Shown here: positions 1 through 13,074 of the stretch, one piece after another | How the letters are laid out: each line of letters starts with the position of its first letter | Position numbering within the stretch: the first letter of the stretch is position 1 | Origin: Dastarcus helophoroides | Taxonomy: Eukaryota; Arthropoda; Insecta; Coleoptera; Bothrideridae | Direction of reading: 5' to 3' | DNA: 64,000 nucleotides | NCBI GenBank assembly: GCA_028583605.1 | Contig: CM053325.1 | Coordinates: forward strand, 39,731,435-39,795,434 | Program-made: the position numbers and the translations under genes | Notes under the pieces: model-generated | What the model was told of the DNA's origin: nothing | Seen by the model: only the letters and a program-made list of their open reading frames with translations | The model's database searches: none

Positions 1-118
1 ACTTCCATAGCAATTATCAACGACTGGTTTCTGACATGCATTGGTCAGCATACTCCCATGGAAATCAACAACGGTTGGTTTCTGATGTGCAGAGATCAGC
101 ATACTCCCGTGAAAATTA
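1..118. repeat. Two-copy tandem repeat of about 55 bp
   Basis: Two adjacent imperfect copies share the run TCAGCATACTCCC near their ends and a GGTTTCTGA block near the middle. The copy may continue upstream of the window. No coding signal is visible. From here to 860 I see no gene; a second short direct repeat (around 384-410 and 524-552, sharing GATGGTCAAAGG) shows the region has been locally duplicated. Confidence 0.6.
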
Positions 119-859
119 ACATGTATATATTTAAAACATTTCGAATCATTGAATCGACGTACTTTCATGGTAAAACAAATTAGCATTTAATTCATTTTTT
201 TTTAAATAAAATGTGTTTTTTTCTTCGTTTAGTCGAAAAGGTTATACCGTATATTCATCTTTTTGCCGACACTGAACGGTAGAAAAAAAATCGCTAGACA
301 GAAATTCAAGTATTCACCAAAGTGATAAGATAATTACACCCCGATGAATAACAGGATTTGTCATCTTAAGTGCTTTTCCTTATCATGAGACCGCAATTAG
401 GATGGTCAAAGGGTAAGTAATGTCGAGCCCCGGATAATTGCTGAAAGCTTTTGTACCTGGGTCTATTACAACCCGGATGTTTAGTGGATGTGTACCATCA
501 ACAGTTCTAATTGCGTTTCATTTTAATGGAACTGCAATTGAGATGGTCAAAGGACGATAATTGCTTTCCTTCTAAGAATAGAATTCGTTGGGGTGGTAAA
601 TTGAATCTTAATGAGTACCGCTTTCTGATAAAGACCTCGGAGGAGAAACATGAGGCAGTCCTGTGTCAGACACAAAAGGCCTTGCCTTTCCCGACAGTTT
701 TGCTTAGTGATTTTTAAACCGACGGTGAAACAGCAGTGCTACAGACTTTCAGACTAAAAACCTATTTCCATTTTTTTATTTTTCTTTACCAAATTTACGC
801 GGCTCCGGTATCAAAGGAAGAGGAAATAGACTTTGGTAATGACAAGGTATGTTCCGAGA

Positions 860-1230
860 GCGAAACATCCGTCAGGTTGGCCGTGTAAGCAACCGGTGGC
901 GTATTGGATTTGCCTCTGGACTACAGAACTGGGCAAGATTAAGCGTTCCAATTGGTCAGTTCTGACATCATGATTGTGATTAATATACGCCCCCATTTCG
1001 TTTATATTTACGCGCGTTCCTAGTTGAATGAATCATTGCAGTTTTGACAGATATGTTGTATTATTAGTAGGTATCTTATTCGAAGAAATTATAGCTACAA
1101 TATCACTTTTTAAAAACGCGTTGTGTTATTATTAGTTATATTATTAGAAGAAATTATAGCTTCAATATCACTTTATAAAATAGTGGTGCTTAATTTTTAT
1201 AGACTTTTTATATGATTGGTGTGCTAGATT
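860..1230 (+). repeat. Dispersed repeat family E, copy 1
   Basis: This stretch is clearly similar to 44480-44730 in the same orientation; both contain TTGGATTTGCCTCTGGAC, followed by AAGCGTTC, AATTGG and a TGACRTCATGAT block, then a matching AT-rich tail ending near ATAAAATAGTGGT. A short inverted piece of the same family is at 45575-45615. No reading frame is conserved between copies, so this is probably a non-autonomous mobile repeat. Its ends are not defined. Confidence 0.6.
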
Positions 1231-2430
1231 CGAAATGTTGTTATTGTTTGGTGCGTTAATTTGATTTAAGGCAAAGCGAATATTATGAATTTTCGGATTT
1301 TCTTAAATGTTTCCTATTTGTTGTTTACAAGAGAAGATCTCAGTGGTCATGAAATAACATAGGTAACTTCCTAGAGATAGAAAATCGGCAAAGTAGTAGA
1401 CATTTTATGTACATTAGCATCCCATTGAGCAATTGAATAGTCTTATTTATATTTTATTAAGAAAAATTTCTAAAATTTGCTGTAAATTCTTTTTTTATGA
1501 TCCGACTGAAATAAAACTGTTAATCATTTTTTTTTGGTTTGTTTCTTAATTGCTTTCCAGTGGCGTAGTTCATTTTTATTTCTATAGAACAATTCCTGAG
1601 AAAATTATAGCAACATTGTTTTTTCTTAGAGACTTAACTTCGCGTCAACAGTCGCGTAGCGTATTGGGGGAGGGACATTCTTGTCTTCCAATTTCGAAAA
1701 AAAAGTCGAAATTTAGATTTTAAGATCAGAATTTTAAAGAAATTGGGAATTTTGTAGATTTTTTCTGAATATTTTACCCGAAACTTTTAAATTCATGCTT
1801 ATTACTGGAATTTCAAATTTTCGACTTTCAATTTAAAATTAGTTAAGTTAAAAATTCAAGAAATTTTAATTTATAAAATGAGAATTCTTTCCGATTTTTC
1901 TCCAAATATTCGATGTAGATTTGAATTTTTTATTGGACTCTTAATATTAAAGAAAGAATAAAGTTTTATAAAATCCAAATTTACAAAAATTATTAGTATT
2001 TTTTTTCCTTTTCTTATAATAGAGCTGAGACATCGAGTTTCGCTCACCCTAAACAATATTTTATCTATAACCGTCCATTTTTTTAAATTAAAGGGGGATA
2101 AATTTATATGTAATTACAGGTATTATCTATTGCTAAAACTATTAATGATATATCTTCTCATTATTTCTAATCTCAACCTACAACACAAAACTACATAGTT
2201 GCATGTCCATTTCAGATAAATCTGAATCAAATCAGGCACTGTACTTTTAATTTTGTAATGGCAACAGAAACTAGTAATATTTAGACATAGTCGTGTGGCA
2301 GGGCTGTGGCATTTCTTATAGATATTCTGTGTTCTTAAAATCCTAACCTAAAAATAATTAAATATTTTGATTTGTTGCCGTTTGTTATAAAGGTGATTAC
2401 TTTATATTTTACGACAATTTCTGCTGAAAA
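1231..2430. other. AT-rich intergenic DNA, nothing recognised
   Basis: I see no gene, RNA or clear repeat boundary. Around 1690-1860 there is a short patch of the A-rich AAATTT/GAAAA cryptic repeat described at 7735-10680. Confidence 0.4.
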
Positions 2431-2499
2431 CTGTTAGATTGTTGATAAAAATATCATGTTATTTGACGCTATCAGAGTAACTACCTGTTCTTTCTGGAA

Positions 2500-2690
2500 A
2501 TCTGCGAAACAACTTTTGAAATGGTGAAATAATGTTCCGTGATAAAAAGAAGCATAGAGGCTATTTCTGGTCTCAAACAACCTCCATACCAATTTTTGTC
2601 GAAATCGATGCAGTAATTGAGATGTGAAAAACCAACAAATAGACAGACAGACAGACAAACAAAATTTCACATTTAAAAATTAGTTGAAAT
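2500..2690 (+). mobile_element. LINE-like 3' tail (RTE-type, fragment)
   Basis: The segment resembles the 3' end shared by many insect RTE-type LINEs: a GTGATAAAAAG run, a CTCCATACCAATTT block, a TCGAAATCGATGCAG block, then (AGAC)n at 2640-2656 and an A-rich end. The pattern is recalled from family knowledge; I have no alignment. No reverse transcriptase frame lies upstream, so this would be a 5'-truncated insertion. Confidence 0.5.
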
Positions 2691-3899
2691 TATAATAAAT
2701 ATATGGCAATTCCTCCAAGCAACAGTTAAAAATATTACATATCACCTAATATGGCGGCAATCACCAGGAAAGAATTCCAACCACCGCTTGTCCCGGCTGC
2801 GGGAATACTCTCCCAGCGTCACTGGGGCCTGGCGCAAGTGGATTGGTAATTCGATATTCCTGTTCAATTAATCGATAAATCGTTACCTGTTTTAACATTC
2901 GTTCAATTAATATTTTGAAGTTTGTGTTGCCGTTTATTATTGTTATAATTTGTGTGCCGCTACCGCTATTGGTGTTTAAATTTTGGAGGAGGAATTCCGA
3001 ATTTAACAATAGATAATATATTGTAATGATATATCGATCTAAATATAAAAATAACACAAATCATGTTTGTTGACTTTAATGTTATTAAAATATAAGGTGA
3101 TTCTAAATGTAGTACACTATATTCAGGATCGTATTTTAGAGCCCAAAATAAGACGAAAAGTCCATATAAACATATGTCCATATGTCTTAAAATGCTTCGT
3201 TACCGAGTTACAGGGTGTGGAAAGTTAGTTCCTAATTATAGTTTTTAATCAATAGTTGCGAGACGTGTGCAGATAATTGAATAAAATTTGGCACAACTCC
3301 ATACCCTGTCGTGTCCTATCCAGAAATTTAAGAATTAATTAACACAACTTAACCAGTGGTGGGTATATCGAGAGGGGAGGTGCTTAAAACGTGCCTCATT
3401 TATTTTGTGTGTACTTTTGTGGCAATTTTTGAACAAAAATATAAGCTACAAAAATTTCTACATAAAAGAGGTACTCTTACCAAAATTCGATATTGTCAGC
3501 AGTTTTTGAGTACAATACATTTGTGTATGTGTGTAACCCATAGTTGGCATTGAAATAAAAGAAAATAAAAATTATTGACATCTCCACGTTTTCTTGTCAC
3601 CGGTGGCAATTTCTGTAAATAAAAGCAAATGTTTTTAACTTTGTTATGTATTAAATATTTACGAAACATTTTTTTTTATTTAAATATTGGTTAAAAATAT
3701 TTTTTTGTAAAGTACATTTTAGGTAATAAACACATCATAGCTTTTCTTTCATTTTAAAGCCAGCTTTGTATTACATCCGAGATTTTTGGGGGAGTGTTTT
3801 TAATGCATCGAGATATAAAAATGCATTTTACTCGAAAACCGCTGACAATATCGAGTTTCAGTAAGAGCACCTGATACCGGAGCGAAATAAATATATTTT

Positions 3900-4189
3900 C
3901 AATTTTCCCGCTTTTGACGACACTCGCTGCATCAAAGCGCTAGGCACCCCTAATGAGTGAATTGTGATTCACTCAAGTCCCTCGGGAGTAAGTTCAGTTC
4001 CCTCACTGCTGTCGTCGTCGACAGTACTCCACCAGCGCAAGATTTCTCCAACCGTCGAGCATCTTCAGCCGCCCAGTTCCCATTGCGACCTTTGCCCATT
4101 TGCCTAGCGCTTTGACCGCAACTTTTCTACCGACGCCGACGTACAACATTGATAGTGCATCGTTGCAACCCCAGCTTAAAAACCGTAAG
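3900..4189 (+). promoter_or_regulatory. GC-rich promoter/first-exon-like core inside element L
   Basis: About 290 bp with many CpGs stands out from the AT-rich surroundings. It begins with a palindrome (TGAGTGAA/TTCACTCA, 3953-3974) and ends at a strong splice-donor-like CCGTAAGTAT (about 4188-4197). A T-rich tract followed by TTGTTTAG lies about 30 bp further on and could serve as an acceptor. One frame on the plus strand stays open across most of the block, but I recognise no protein. This could be a captured promoter and untranslated first exon, or simply the element's own internal sequence. Confidence 0.35.
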
Positions 4190-4529
4190 TATTTTTGTTT
4201 GCATTTTTTTTTTCTTGTTTAGTGTTTATCAGTGTTATTATTATTTTTTGTTTGTTTGTTTAATACTGTTTGCATCATTCACCTTGCCCCCTTTCAGCCT
4301 GACAAAATTTCCTTTCGTAAATTTCAAGCCACTTGCTCGCAGAGTGTCTGTTTTTCCGTTAAAATTTGATTTTTTTTTTTTGTATGTGTTCTTCATTTCG
4401 TGGCAGTGTTTCTAATCCATCTTCGCAGTGCTTCACTGCCAAATTGTCTGGATTTACGGTTAAAGGCCTATATATTTTTTCTCATTTTCAAGCCTTGTGA
4501 CCGTTATCCACCATTTTCCTTGTTTGATT

Positions 4530-4660
4530 TTCAAACGACACGTCTTCTTTCGTGCTGCCATCTATGAACGTCAACCGCCATGTTTTCTAGTTTCTAACGA
4601 TACGTATCCTAAGTGCTGCCACCTGTGAGCTATGGTTGTCGTATCCCATGTTTATATAAG
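4530..4660 (+). repeat. Imperfect ~60-bp tandem duplication
   Basis: Two neighbouring units share AACGAYACGT, then GTGCTGCCA and a CCATGTTT end. They lie inside element L and look like an old local duplication. Confidence 0.45.
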
Positions 4661-5156
4661 ACACCATCTTTTTCTCCTTGAAAACACTTGGCAATGACGT
4701 TCTTAATCCAAAAATTAGTTATTTTCGCCCAAATTGACCATTCCTCCCGGTTAATCCTCCTAAAAAAATGTTATCACGACTAACGCGCTATCCCACTTTT
4801 TTTACGTAAAAAGGTTTAGTTTATAATTTTGTTAGAAACTGCGGCAAAAGTGCACACAAAATAAATAAGGCACATTTAAAGCACTTTCATATACCCGCCA
4901 CTGGTTAGGTTCTGTTAATTAGTTCCTACATTTTTTGAAAGGATATAAAAAGATATGAAGTTGTGCAAAATTTCATTTAAATATTTTTACACGTTTCGCA
5001 ACTACTAATTAAAAACTATAAACAGGAACTAAGCTTCCACACCCTGTAACTCGGAAGCGAAGCATTTTAAGGCACATGTTTATATGGACCTTTTGTCTTA
5101 TTTTGGGCTTTTATTTACGATCCTGAATTCATGGTACTACTTTTAGAATCAGCTTG

Positions 5157-7734
5157 TAGAATGTAATTTAATTTAGGGTTATGCAAATGTGTCAACTGAC
5201 ACAAGAAAATATTATTTGCGTAGCTATTCTAAGTGGGTATGTTAAAAATGAAGAATTCATGGTAACAAAAAAATTAATAAACTGAAAGACAATATACAAT
5301 CAGGGGCTGGTTTTTGGAAGCAGTTGCATATGGGTAAAACCTGCAAAGAAAATGAAAGTCAAAAAAATTTAATTCAAAATTGATCAATTGGACCAGAAAA
5401 AAGAAAAATCCTAAACAAAGAAGTTTCACAGTATCCTCTAAGACTCGACATAAAGTTGAACAATATGCGAGGTTAGTAGTCGAGCACTCTTTAAAAATGT
5501 CCGGATTTGACCGACACAAAAATTTTCTTCACTGGATTCTCACATCAAAGCCACTTAATTAGGTGCTAGATATTTATTAGTTCAAGATTTTAAATTGATT
5601 ATTTTGTATTCTGAGATTTTGGGCATTTTTATAACTACCAAGTATACATCATTGTTAAAAGTCAACAAACAATATTAGTTATAAAGTGTTAGAATAAATT
5701 TATTTATTTTTGTTAACCAGGATTAGAAAAAATATATATAACATTCCATTTTTAATAAAACGTTTTTTCCCCTTTTCAGGCTGTCACTGGCGGTCATGTA
5801 GCTTCGTATGATACATATAATTATTAAGTATATGGTATGACATATCCAAATTGACCTCTGCCAGCTTGGATGCGACGTTGCCAAAATTTTAAAATATTTT
5901 CGTTATACTGTTAGCGTTGATTGAATCAACGCTGTTAGACATGATAAATAGATTTCAAATCATTTAACATATCTAATGCGAACTGCAGGAATGCATAATA
6001 ATTATAATGGATAAAATAATTTAATGTTTGATGTAATACGAACAAAATCCGGGTGGCGGCTGCAGAATGAACTATTCAGTGTTTGAGTAAAAAAGTCATC
6101 CAGTGTACTTTGATTATCTAATGCCTTGTTAGAAGAGGTTATAGCGAACAAAAACAAGAGCAAGTAACGAAAAAGAAAAAGGCAGGCGATTTCTTTTTAC
6201 ATATTGTTATCTATGAAGTGAAAGTAGTTCAATGGTCACCTGTCATTGTCAACTGTCAATAGTGTCAATTTTTGTGGTTTTGTTTATCATGCTCTGCTTT
6301 TCATTAAGGAGGTTTCCTAACTGCTTTTTAAACGAATACCGTGGTGAAATAGTTCTGCCGCTGTTTGTTCTTTCTTTACGATGGTTTTCATTTGAAACAA
6401 AAAATGTTTGTAGCAGTGGTTCTTATGGAACGATCTCGAACTGATCAAAAGGTGAATGGTGATCGAAAGTGGGTTTATTTCGTGTGAAATTGCATCGAGG
6501 ACTTGGGGACTAAATGCCATAACTTTTTTGTGGATTTTGTGCACTATTTGAAAATTATGGATAGTTACAAATTTGTTTAGAGAAGCTGATCGTGCCGCAA
6601 AAAGTTGGTAGAGTGGGGCACAAAGAAAACTACTGCACAAGCTCGCTTGAGCATGAGATATTTGCAGAGTGATTTTCCTAATTTTGTTGGAGATTTCCTG
6701 CACTTTAGGAAAACTGAGAGTCTGCTGGAGCACAAGGAAAATGCACAAACAATGCTGATGCAGGGGCTGAAGCAATAATGGAAAGTTCACCAAGAACATT
6801 CATGTGATAAGTTCAGCAGCAACTTAGTATTTTAGTTGCATCTACTTGTACATCCCTGAACACAATTAAAGTCATCTCAGTTGAACACTGGTTTGAATCA
6901 ATGGGATACATAATTCACAAAATGTGAGAGTAAAAAGCATTACATCGAGAAAAAATAGGACAGATGTACATCGAAATCTCATAGGACCAATCATTTTTCA
7001 AGGTAACACATAAATCATAAAATCAAAACAATTTTTAATATATTTTTAAACTAGGTATTGTAAATCTGCAAAGATATCACACTGAAATTCTTCAGTAATT
7101 TACCAACTTCAGAATAATGAAATTAGAGAAGGATATTTTCAACGAAATGTGCAACTTTACACTGCAGACCAGAAATAATGAAGTTTTTAAGGAACTATTT
7201 TGTTCATTGATTACCAGGGCTCTAGAGAGGCAGGTGCAAATGCACAGGGTGCAAGATAAGAGTAGGACACAAAAGTGTTTATGACGATGATGACTTTTTT
7301 TTAATTGTCGAAATTATGTTCAGGTGATATGTATGAGTTATTGTTTTTTGCGAGGCCTAAATTTAATATTTTTCACAGGACCCATTGAAAGCCAGGTACA
7401 GTATTACTGACTAATGAGTAAAAATACTGAAATTGCTGGCTACACCTAAAAGTTAAAATCTTTCGAACACCACATTACAGCAAAGCATTAAAGAAGGATT
7501 TGTGGAAATTAGCAACAATCAAAATGAACTGAATAAGGTGTCAACATTTGAAGCATTTTTGATCTTGCTAAATTTAAATCTGTTTCTTCTCATTCATTTT
7601 TTATGTTACATTTTACTGTATGAAATAATGTAACCATGCAAAAAGCTGGTTTAAAATAAAATAGAAAACAGATGCAGTTCTTTTTCATGTCCTCTTCTAT
7701 TTATTTATTTTCATTTTAATGCTAAGAAAGAGCT
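5157..7734. other. Intergenic DNA; one unexplained open frame
   Basis: No gene is recognised. A 60-codon plus-strand frame at 5380-5562 has a basic, protein-like composition (it includes RSFTVSSKTRHKVEQYA), but I find no family match and no splice sites that place it in a gene. The interval 6360-7280 is less AT-rich than its surroundings and has interrupted plus-strand frames (for example around 6600-6770) that could be a decayed coding region; I cannot assign a function. Confidence 0.3.
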
Positions 7735-10680
7735 TGAAATTAAAAAAAAAAAACATGAAATTTATCTGTAAAGTGTACATTATGAGAATTTTAAAAAGTG
7801 AGAAATTTGAAAAAAAATGGTTCAAATTTTGGAAAAAACTAAAAATTTTGAAAAGGTCAAATTTTTGAAAAACATCGAAATTTTCATAGGAAATGCAAAA
7901 TTTTCAAAAATTTTATGAGACTACGAAATTTTAAAAAATTGAAGATTTGAAATAATTTAAATTCTTATCAAAAATTGGAAATTTTGCAAAATAGTCTGAA
8001 ATTAAAAAACAAACATTTGAAGAAATATCTAGATTTGAAAAATGATGGATATTTTCAAAAAAGGCGAACGTTCTAAAGTAGCGCTAATTAAAAAAAATTA
8101 AAATCAAAATTTTAAAAAAGTCAAAATGTCAAAAAATATTCAAACATGTATAAAAAATTGTAATTCAAAAAGTTAATTTTTAAAACATCGAAATTTTTAA
8201 AAGAAAAATAGAAATCTCTGAAATCGTACTAATTTTCAAAATAAAAATTCAAATTTTGATGAAAACTTCAGAGATTTTCAAAAGAGTCGAAATTTTGAAG
8301 AACTAGTGAATTTTTTTTAAAATAGATTTTATTAAAAAGCCTAAACTTTGACCACAGTAAAAATTTTGATAAAAAAAGTCGAAATTTTGAAATAAAATCG
8401 GATCGGAATCTTTAGCAACATTAAAAAAAACCATTTTTCATAAAAATCCAAATTTAAAAAAAATAAATTTTGAAAAAAGATTCAACATTTTAGAAATTAA
8501 AAAATTTAATGTTTGCAAAAAGTAGCAATTTTAAAAAATAATTGAAATTTAAAACAATGTGGAAATTATAAAGCATAGGCGAACTGTTTAAAAAATATCA
8601 AAATTTCCAGAAAATTTCGAAATTTTCAGCCTAAATTTAAAAAAATTCAACTCTTAAAAAAGTCAACATTTCCAAAAATGTCGAAATTCTTTTGTTAGAT
8701 GATTTAAAAAAAAGGATTATTGATAGATTGGAAATTTTGAGGAAATGTGGAAATTATCAGACATTAAAAACAACAAATGAAATTTTCAAAAAATTTGAAA
8801 CCAAGGCAGAAAGTTCTAAAAATTCCAAATTTTCAGAAGACTAAAATTTGAAAATTGACAAAATTTTCAAGAAAAGTTTGAATTTTAAGACAAAAATTTA
8901 AAGGCCCAAGTTACTGAAAAAAAGTCGAAATTTTTAAAAATGTCTGAAATGTCATAGACAGTTAAAATTTCCAAAAAAGAATATAACGATTTTCAAAAAT
9001 AGGTCAAAATTCTGAAAAAATTGTTATCATGTTGGAAATGTTGAGATTTTCAAAAAATTCAAGGGTTCGGAATTGTTTAAAAACAATTTAAATTCCTTTT
9101 AAAAGGGCGAAATTTAAAAAAAAAAAATGAGATATTTTTGGTCAAATCTTAAAAATTTTTGAAACTTTGAAATACAGTGAAGAAACGTCAAAAATAATTG
9201 AAAAGTCAAAATTTTCAAAATAAGTTAAAAATTTTTGAAGAAATGCTGAAATATAAAATAATAGTCAAAACAAATCGAAATTTTACAAAAACAACATTTT
9301 GAACAAAACGAAATATTAAAAAAAAATTGTTATTTTAAAAAATAGTCGAAATTTTGCAAAAATGACCCTTTAAAAAAAAAACCAAAAATTTAGAAATAGG
9401 CAAAACTTTCAAAGAATTACGACCTATTTGCCAAAATTTTAGGATGGAAACTTTTATGAAAAATTAAATTTTTGAAAAAAATCCAAATTTGGCTAAATTT
9501 TTAAAATTTTTACAAAAATTCAAAATGTTACAAAATATCTAAAAAGTCCAAAAAAAGACAAAGTTTGCGAAAATTATGAAATTTTGAAAAAAACAAAATT
9601 CAAAGACAAATTACGCTGTCCCAAAAAAATTTGAAATTTTGAAAAATAGTTGCTGCAATTTTCAGTCCAAATTTTAGGGTTGAAATTTGCAAAAATACTA
9701 GAATTTTGAAAAAAGTCAAGAAATTTGAAAACACGTAAAAATTTGTATGTATAAATAAAAATTGAAAAATCTTCAAGTTTTAAAAACAAGTAATTTGTTT
9801 TGAAATTTGAAAAATTTTTAAAATTATACAAAATCAGAGAGAAGTAGTCTAAAATTTCCAAACTTGGTCAAAATATTACAAAAATGTCCAAATTGAAAAG
9901 AATTCAACTATTTTAAAATTTTTAAAGAAAGCCGACATTTTTAAGGGTGTAAATATTGAAGAAATGCCAAAATCATTAGAAAAGTTAAAATTTAAAAAAA
10001 TCGACATTTTCAAAACAAATAAAAATTTTCTGAAAAGTAGGAACTTAAAAAATCCAAGTTTTCAAATAAATAGATATTTTGAAAAAAGCTGAAATATTTA
10101 GGTCTTAAAAAGTTCAAGTTTAAGTCTAAACTTTTAAATGAAATCGAAATTTTTAAAAAACAAACCTTCAAAAAAATTTGATCTTACCAAAATTTTTTTT
10201 AGTCAAGTTTTAAAAAAAATCTGAATTATTCGAAAAGCAAAATTTTAAAAATAGTCGAAATTATCAGAAAGGTCAAAAATTTCAAGGAAGGAAGAATTCC
10301 AAGGAAGTCGAAATTTTGAAAAATGTTACAACTTTTGAAAACTGTTAAAATTTTGGATAAAGTTGAAATTTTGAAAAAAGTCAAACTTTTTAAACAAGTT
10401 TTTACCTTTTACTCGGTAAAATATTAATTTGATATTGATCAAGAAGTCGAAATTTTGAAAAAAATTAAACCATTTAAAAAACTCGACATTTTCAAAAAAT
10501 TCGAAATTTTAAAGTATTTCAAATTTCAAACAAAAATCGAAATTTTCTAAAGGGAAGGTTTGTGAATAAGGTAAAAATTTTGAAAAAAATCGAAATTTTG
10601 GTAAAAAAGAAAGTTAAAATTACAAAAATTTAAAATCAATTGAAATTATCGAAATAAAAAAAATCTATATGCGATAAAAA
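7735..10680. repeat. Long A-rich cryptic simple-repeat tract
   Basis: For nearly 3 kb the plus strand is an irregular iteration of short words such as GAAATTTTGAAAAA, TCGAAATTT, AAAAAGTC and TTTCAAAAA, with G and C appearing mainly in GTCGAAA or TTTGAA words. The period is not constant (roughly 15-35 bases), so this is a degenerate minisatellite rather than a clean array. The same vocabulary recurs at 60400-61250, at 1690-1860 and, on the opposite strand, around 11340-11600. There are no genes. Confidence 0.8.
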
Positions 10681-13030
10681 AGTAATAAGTGGGGTCGGGT
10701 GACATTCGCTAGTCAGTATTTAATAATTTTAATTCAATGCGAGTGTTTTTATTTTTGCTGTAAACATTTTTACCCTTCATTTGGGCCTACCCAACAAATT
10801 TAGATACAGGGCCCGTTTAAGGCACGCTACGCAACTGCTAAACATAGACCTAAACTTAGAAATTCTAAGAAAAACGGTGAAATTGCTAAAAACACACTGG
10901 AAATTTATTATACAATATTCCCAAATCTCTAATTTAAACTCGAATTTTCGTGTAACTGGTCTAAATTTCCAGAGTAAAGTAAAATTTTCGAAAAAATATT
11001 TTAAATGGCAGCATGTCGAAATTTGTTAACCTTAAAATTAAAATCTAATTTAAACCTAAAATTTCATAAAAACGGTTGATATTTTGAGATTAAAGTTAAA
11101 ACTAAAAAAAGAACAGATAATTTATGGCAAAAGCTTTTTTCCCAAATTCTGAAGTAAAAAACGCATTGGCTTTTAAGTTTGCAAATTCGGAAAAAACCAA
11201 GAATTGTGATTTCGATGACTTGTATTTGGGCAATTGTAGTAGGTCAATTGTTTTTCGGTGAATTAACCAAGATTCGGAATTTGCTCTCTTTGATTGTCCT
11301 CTATGCGTCAAGAATGTTGCCCTTAGGGGGTTTAAATTGTGACTTTCACTTGAAATTTCTACTTTTTTTTTTAGATTTTTCCTTTCTTTGTTTCTTCTAA
11401 ATTGCGACTTCGAAATTTCTCATTACTGAAATTTTGATTTTTTTTTCTTACAGGTTTTAATTGTTTCAAAGTGATGCTGGTAGGAATAAATAATTGTTTT
11501 TGTCAAAATTTCAACTTTAAAATTTCAGTTTTGATATTTTTTCCTAAATGTTAAGACTGAAATTTAAAACTTTTCCTAAAAATTCTTAGTTGAGACTTTC
11601 AGTATTATTGATTCACAATTTTTACAACAAAAAAGATAGATATGTATCACTAGGAAAAACTTTTTTTTCTTCACACTGGGAACAATAAAGTAAAATTGTA
11701 GTAAAGAAATAAAATAAAAATGTTTTATTTTATAATACCCTGATAACTTACAAATTTTATCTTTTTTAAGATCCAAGTTCGTCATGTACATTTTTAGACA
11801 AGAATGAATTCAATTATTACAGCTCTACAAATTAATTGTAGAAAAATAACAATCATTCACCATAACATTCAAGAATATAATCTATTTAGCAAAGAGGTTT
11901 TTAATGAAACATTGCACAGAAGAAAAAATCACAATAAACGGTATTCTGCCCTGCCAAGCAAGATGATCATCTGCATATTTGATAGTTTTGAGTAATTTAT
12001 GACAATTTTTTGGCAGAACTAATTTTTTTGTTATGAAAAGAGCCAGTTTACCTTTCATCATAGTTTCCTTTTCCTTCAGAATGTAACATTCTTTTTGCAA
12101 CATACTTCTTTCACAAGGGTTCCCGCAAAGCGAGCAAAATGGGCTAAGCTGTCTTAGAGTGCATCTTGTAGAAAATCTGGACAATTGCTAAATACTCTGT
12201 TTCATACATTGACAGCAAATCTGCTATGAAAGCCAAACTGATGGGCAGCATGTACATTTTTGTCTGACCAATGTGTATGTTGTGACTGCAAACAAATTAT
12301 TTATTTCAGTGCAAGACATTTTAATACATAAGTTGCAAAACTTCAACAGATTAAATAATCAAACACATATGTTTCGTAATAGAAGTAGTAAAAAAAAAAC
12401 AATCTGCTGACTGAGTTAATCATTTAAAGAGGTTGAAAAGCTGTTCATATTTACTTACTGCAAAGTAAAGTAAAATACCAGCACTGGTAAAATAACATTC
12501 ATCTGTCCACAGCACTTTGTCACTTTGTTGTTAACTTTAAAACCAGTAAACAAGTTGAAACAATCAAGAAGACTGGAAAAATCGGCTGATTCTAAAGCTT
12601 GAAACCTCCAACCGGCTTTCACTGATTCTTGTCCTTGCGTTATGTTGTTCCAATTCAACTAAATTTGTTAGATTGTTCGGTTGGTGTCGCAGTATCACAG
12701 GCCCGGTATCGCGAACACAAATCGGATTTAGTTGCAGCCGCATCCAGCCGTTCTGTGATGAAAAGGGCTTAAAACTTAACCTCCAAATTTATGTAATTAA
12801 TTTGACAGATGAAAGTAGGAAATATGACAACGTAGCTTTTGTTATTCAACGTTTGAACTGTGTACCTCCCGGTTAAATAATCTACTGGTCCAGTGGCGCG
12901 GCACAAAGGCAATTTTAAGGGTAATTGCTCCGATTCTTAAAAGTTGAACAAAAAAATTATTTTTTCGATTTGCTGTCTTTACTAAACCTCCCGAATGCGT
13001 GGTTAAAATTAATGACATTATAACTGAATC
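10681..13030. other. Intergenic DNA with a possible transposase fossil
   Basis: No intact gene is seen. The minus-strand frame at 11882-12184 (100 codons) has a CSLCGNPC cysteine cluster near its start, a charged helix-like stretch and an ending that loosely recalls the HTH region found ahead of DDE_Tnp_4 transposases. A second minus-strand frame lies upstream at 12455-12658. The resemblance is weak and unaligned, so I make no functional call. Confidence 0.2.
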
Positions 13031-13033
13031 ACC

Positions 13034-13036
<3 letters not shown>

Positions 13037-13072
<36 letters not shown>
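13037..13072. repeat. (TA)18 microsatellite
   Basis: A pure TA run of 36 bp lies between a segment ending GAATCACCCTG and one starting CAAGGTGGATC. Those two flanks look like the tips of TA-targeting TIR elements (compare element L), so the microsatellite may have grown from a TA target duplication. Confidence 0.9.

Positions 13073-13074
<2 letters not shown>

Larger units (their letters stand above)
3093..5156. mobile_element. TIR element L with TA target site (about 2.06 kb)
   Basis: The two ends are inverted copies of each other for roughly 350 bp (3093 to about 3450 against about 4805-5156). Shared blocks include CTGATTCTAAA with TAGTAC at the tips, CAGGATCGTA, CACACCCTGTAACTCGG-like runs and TTTATTTTGTGTG. 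Both tips abut the dinucleotide TA (3091-3092 and 5157-5158), as expected for Tc1/mariner-like insertion. No transposase frame is visible between the arms, so the element is non-autonomous. The core at 3900-4190 is strikingly GC-rich and is listed separately. Confidence 0.65.

Noticed and set aside
6317..6799. 160-codon minus-strand frame
   Set aside because: Longest frame in the window, but its hydrophobic/serine-rich translation shows no family, no splice sites and no conserved relatives visible here.
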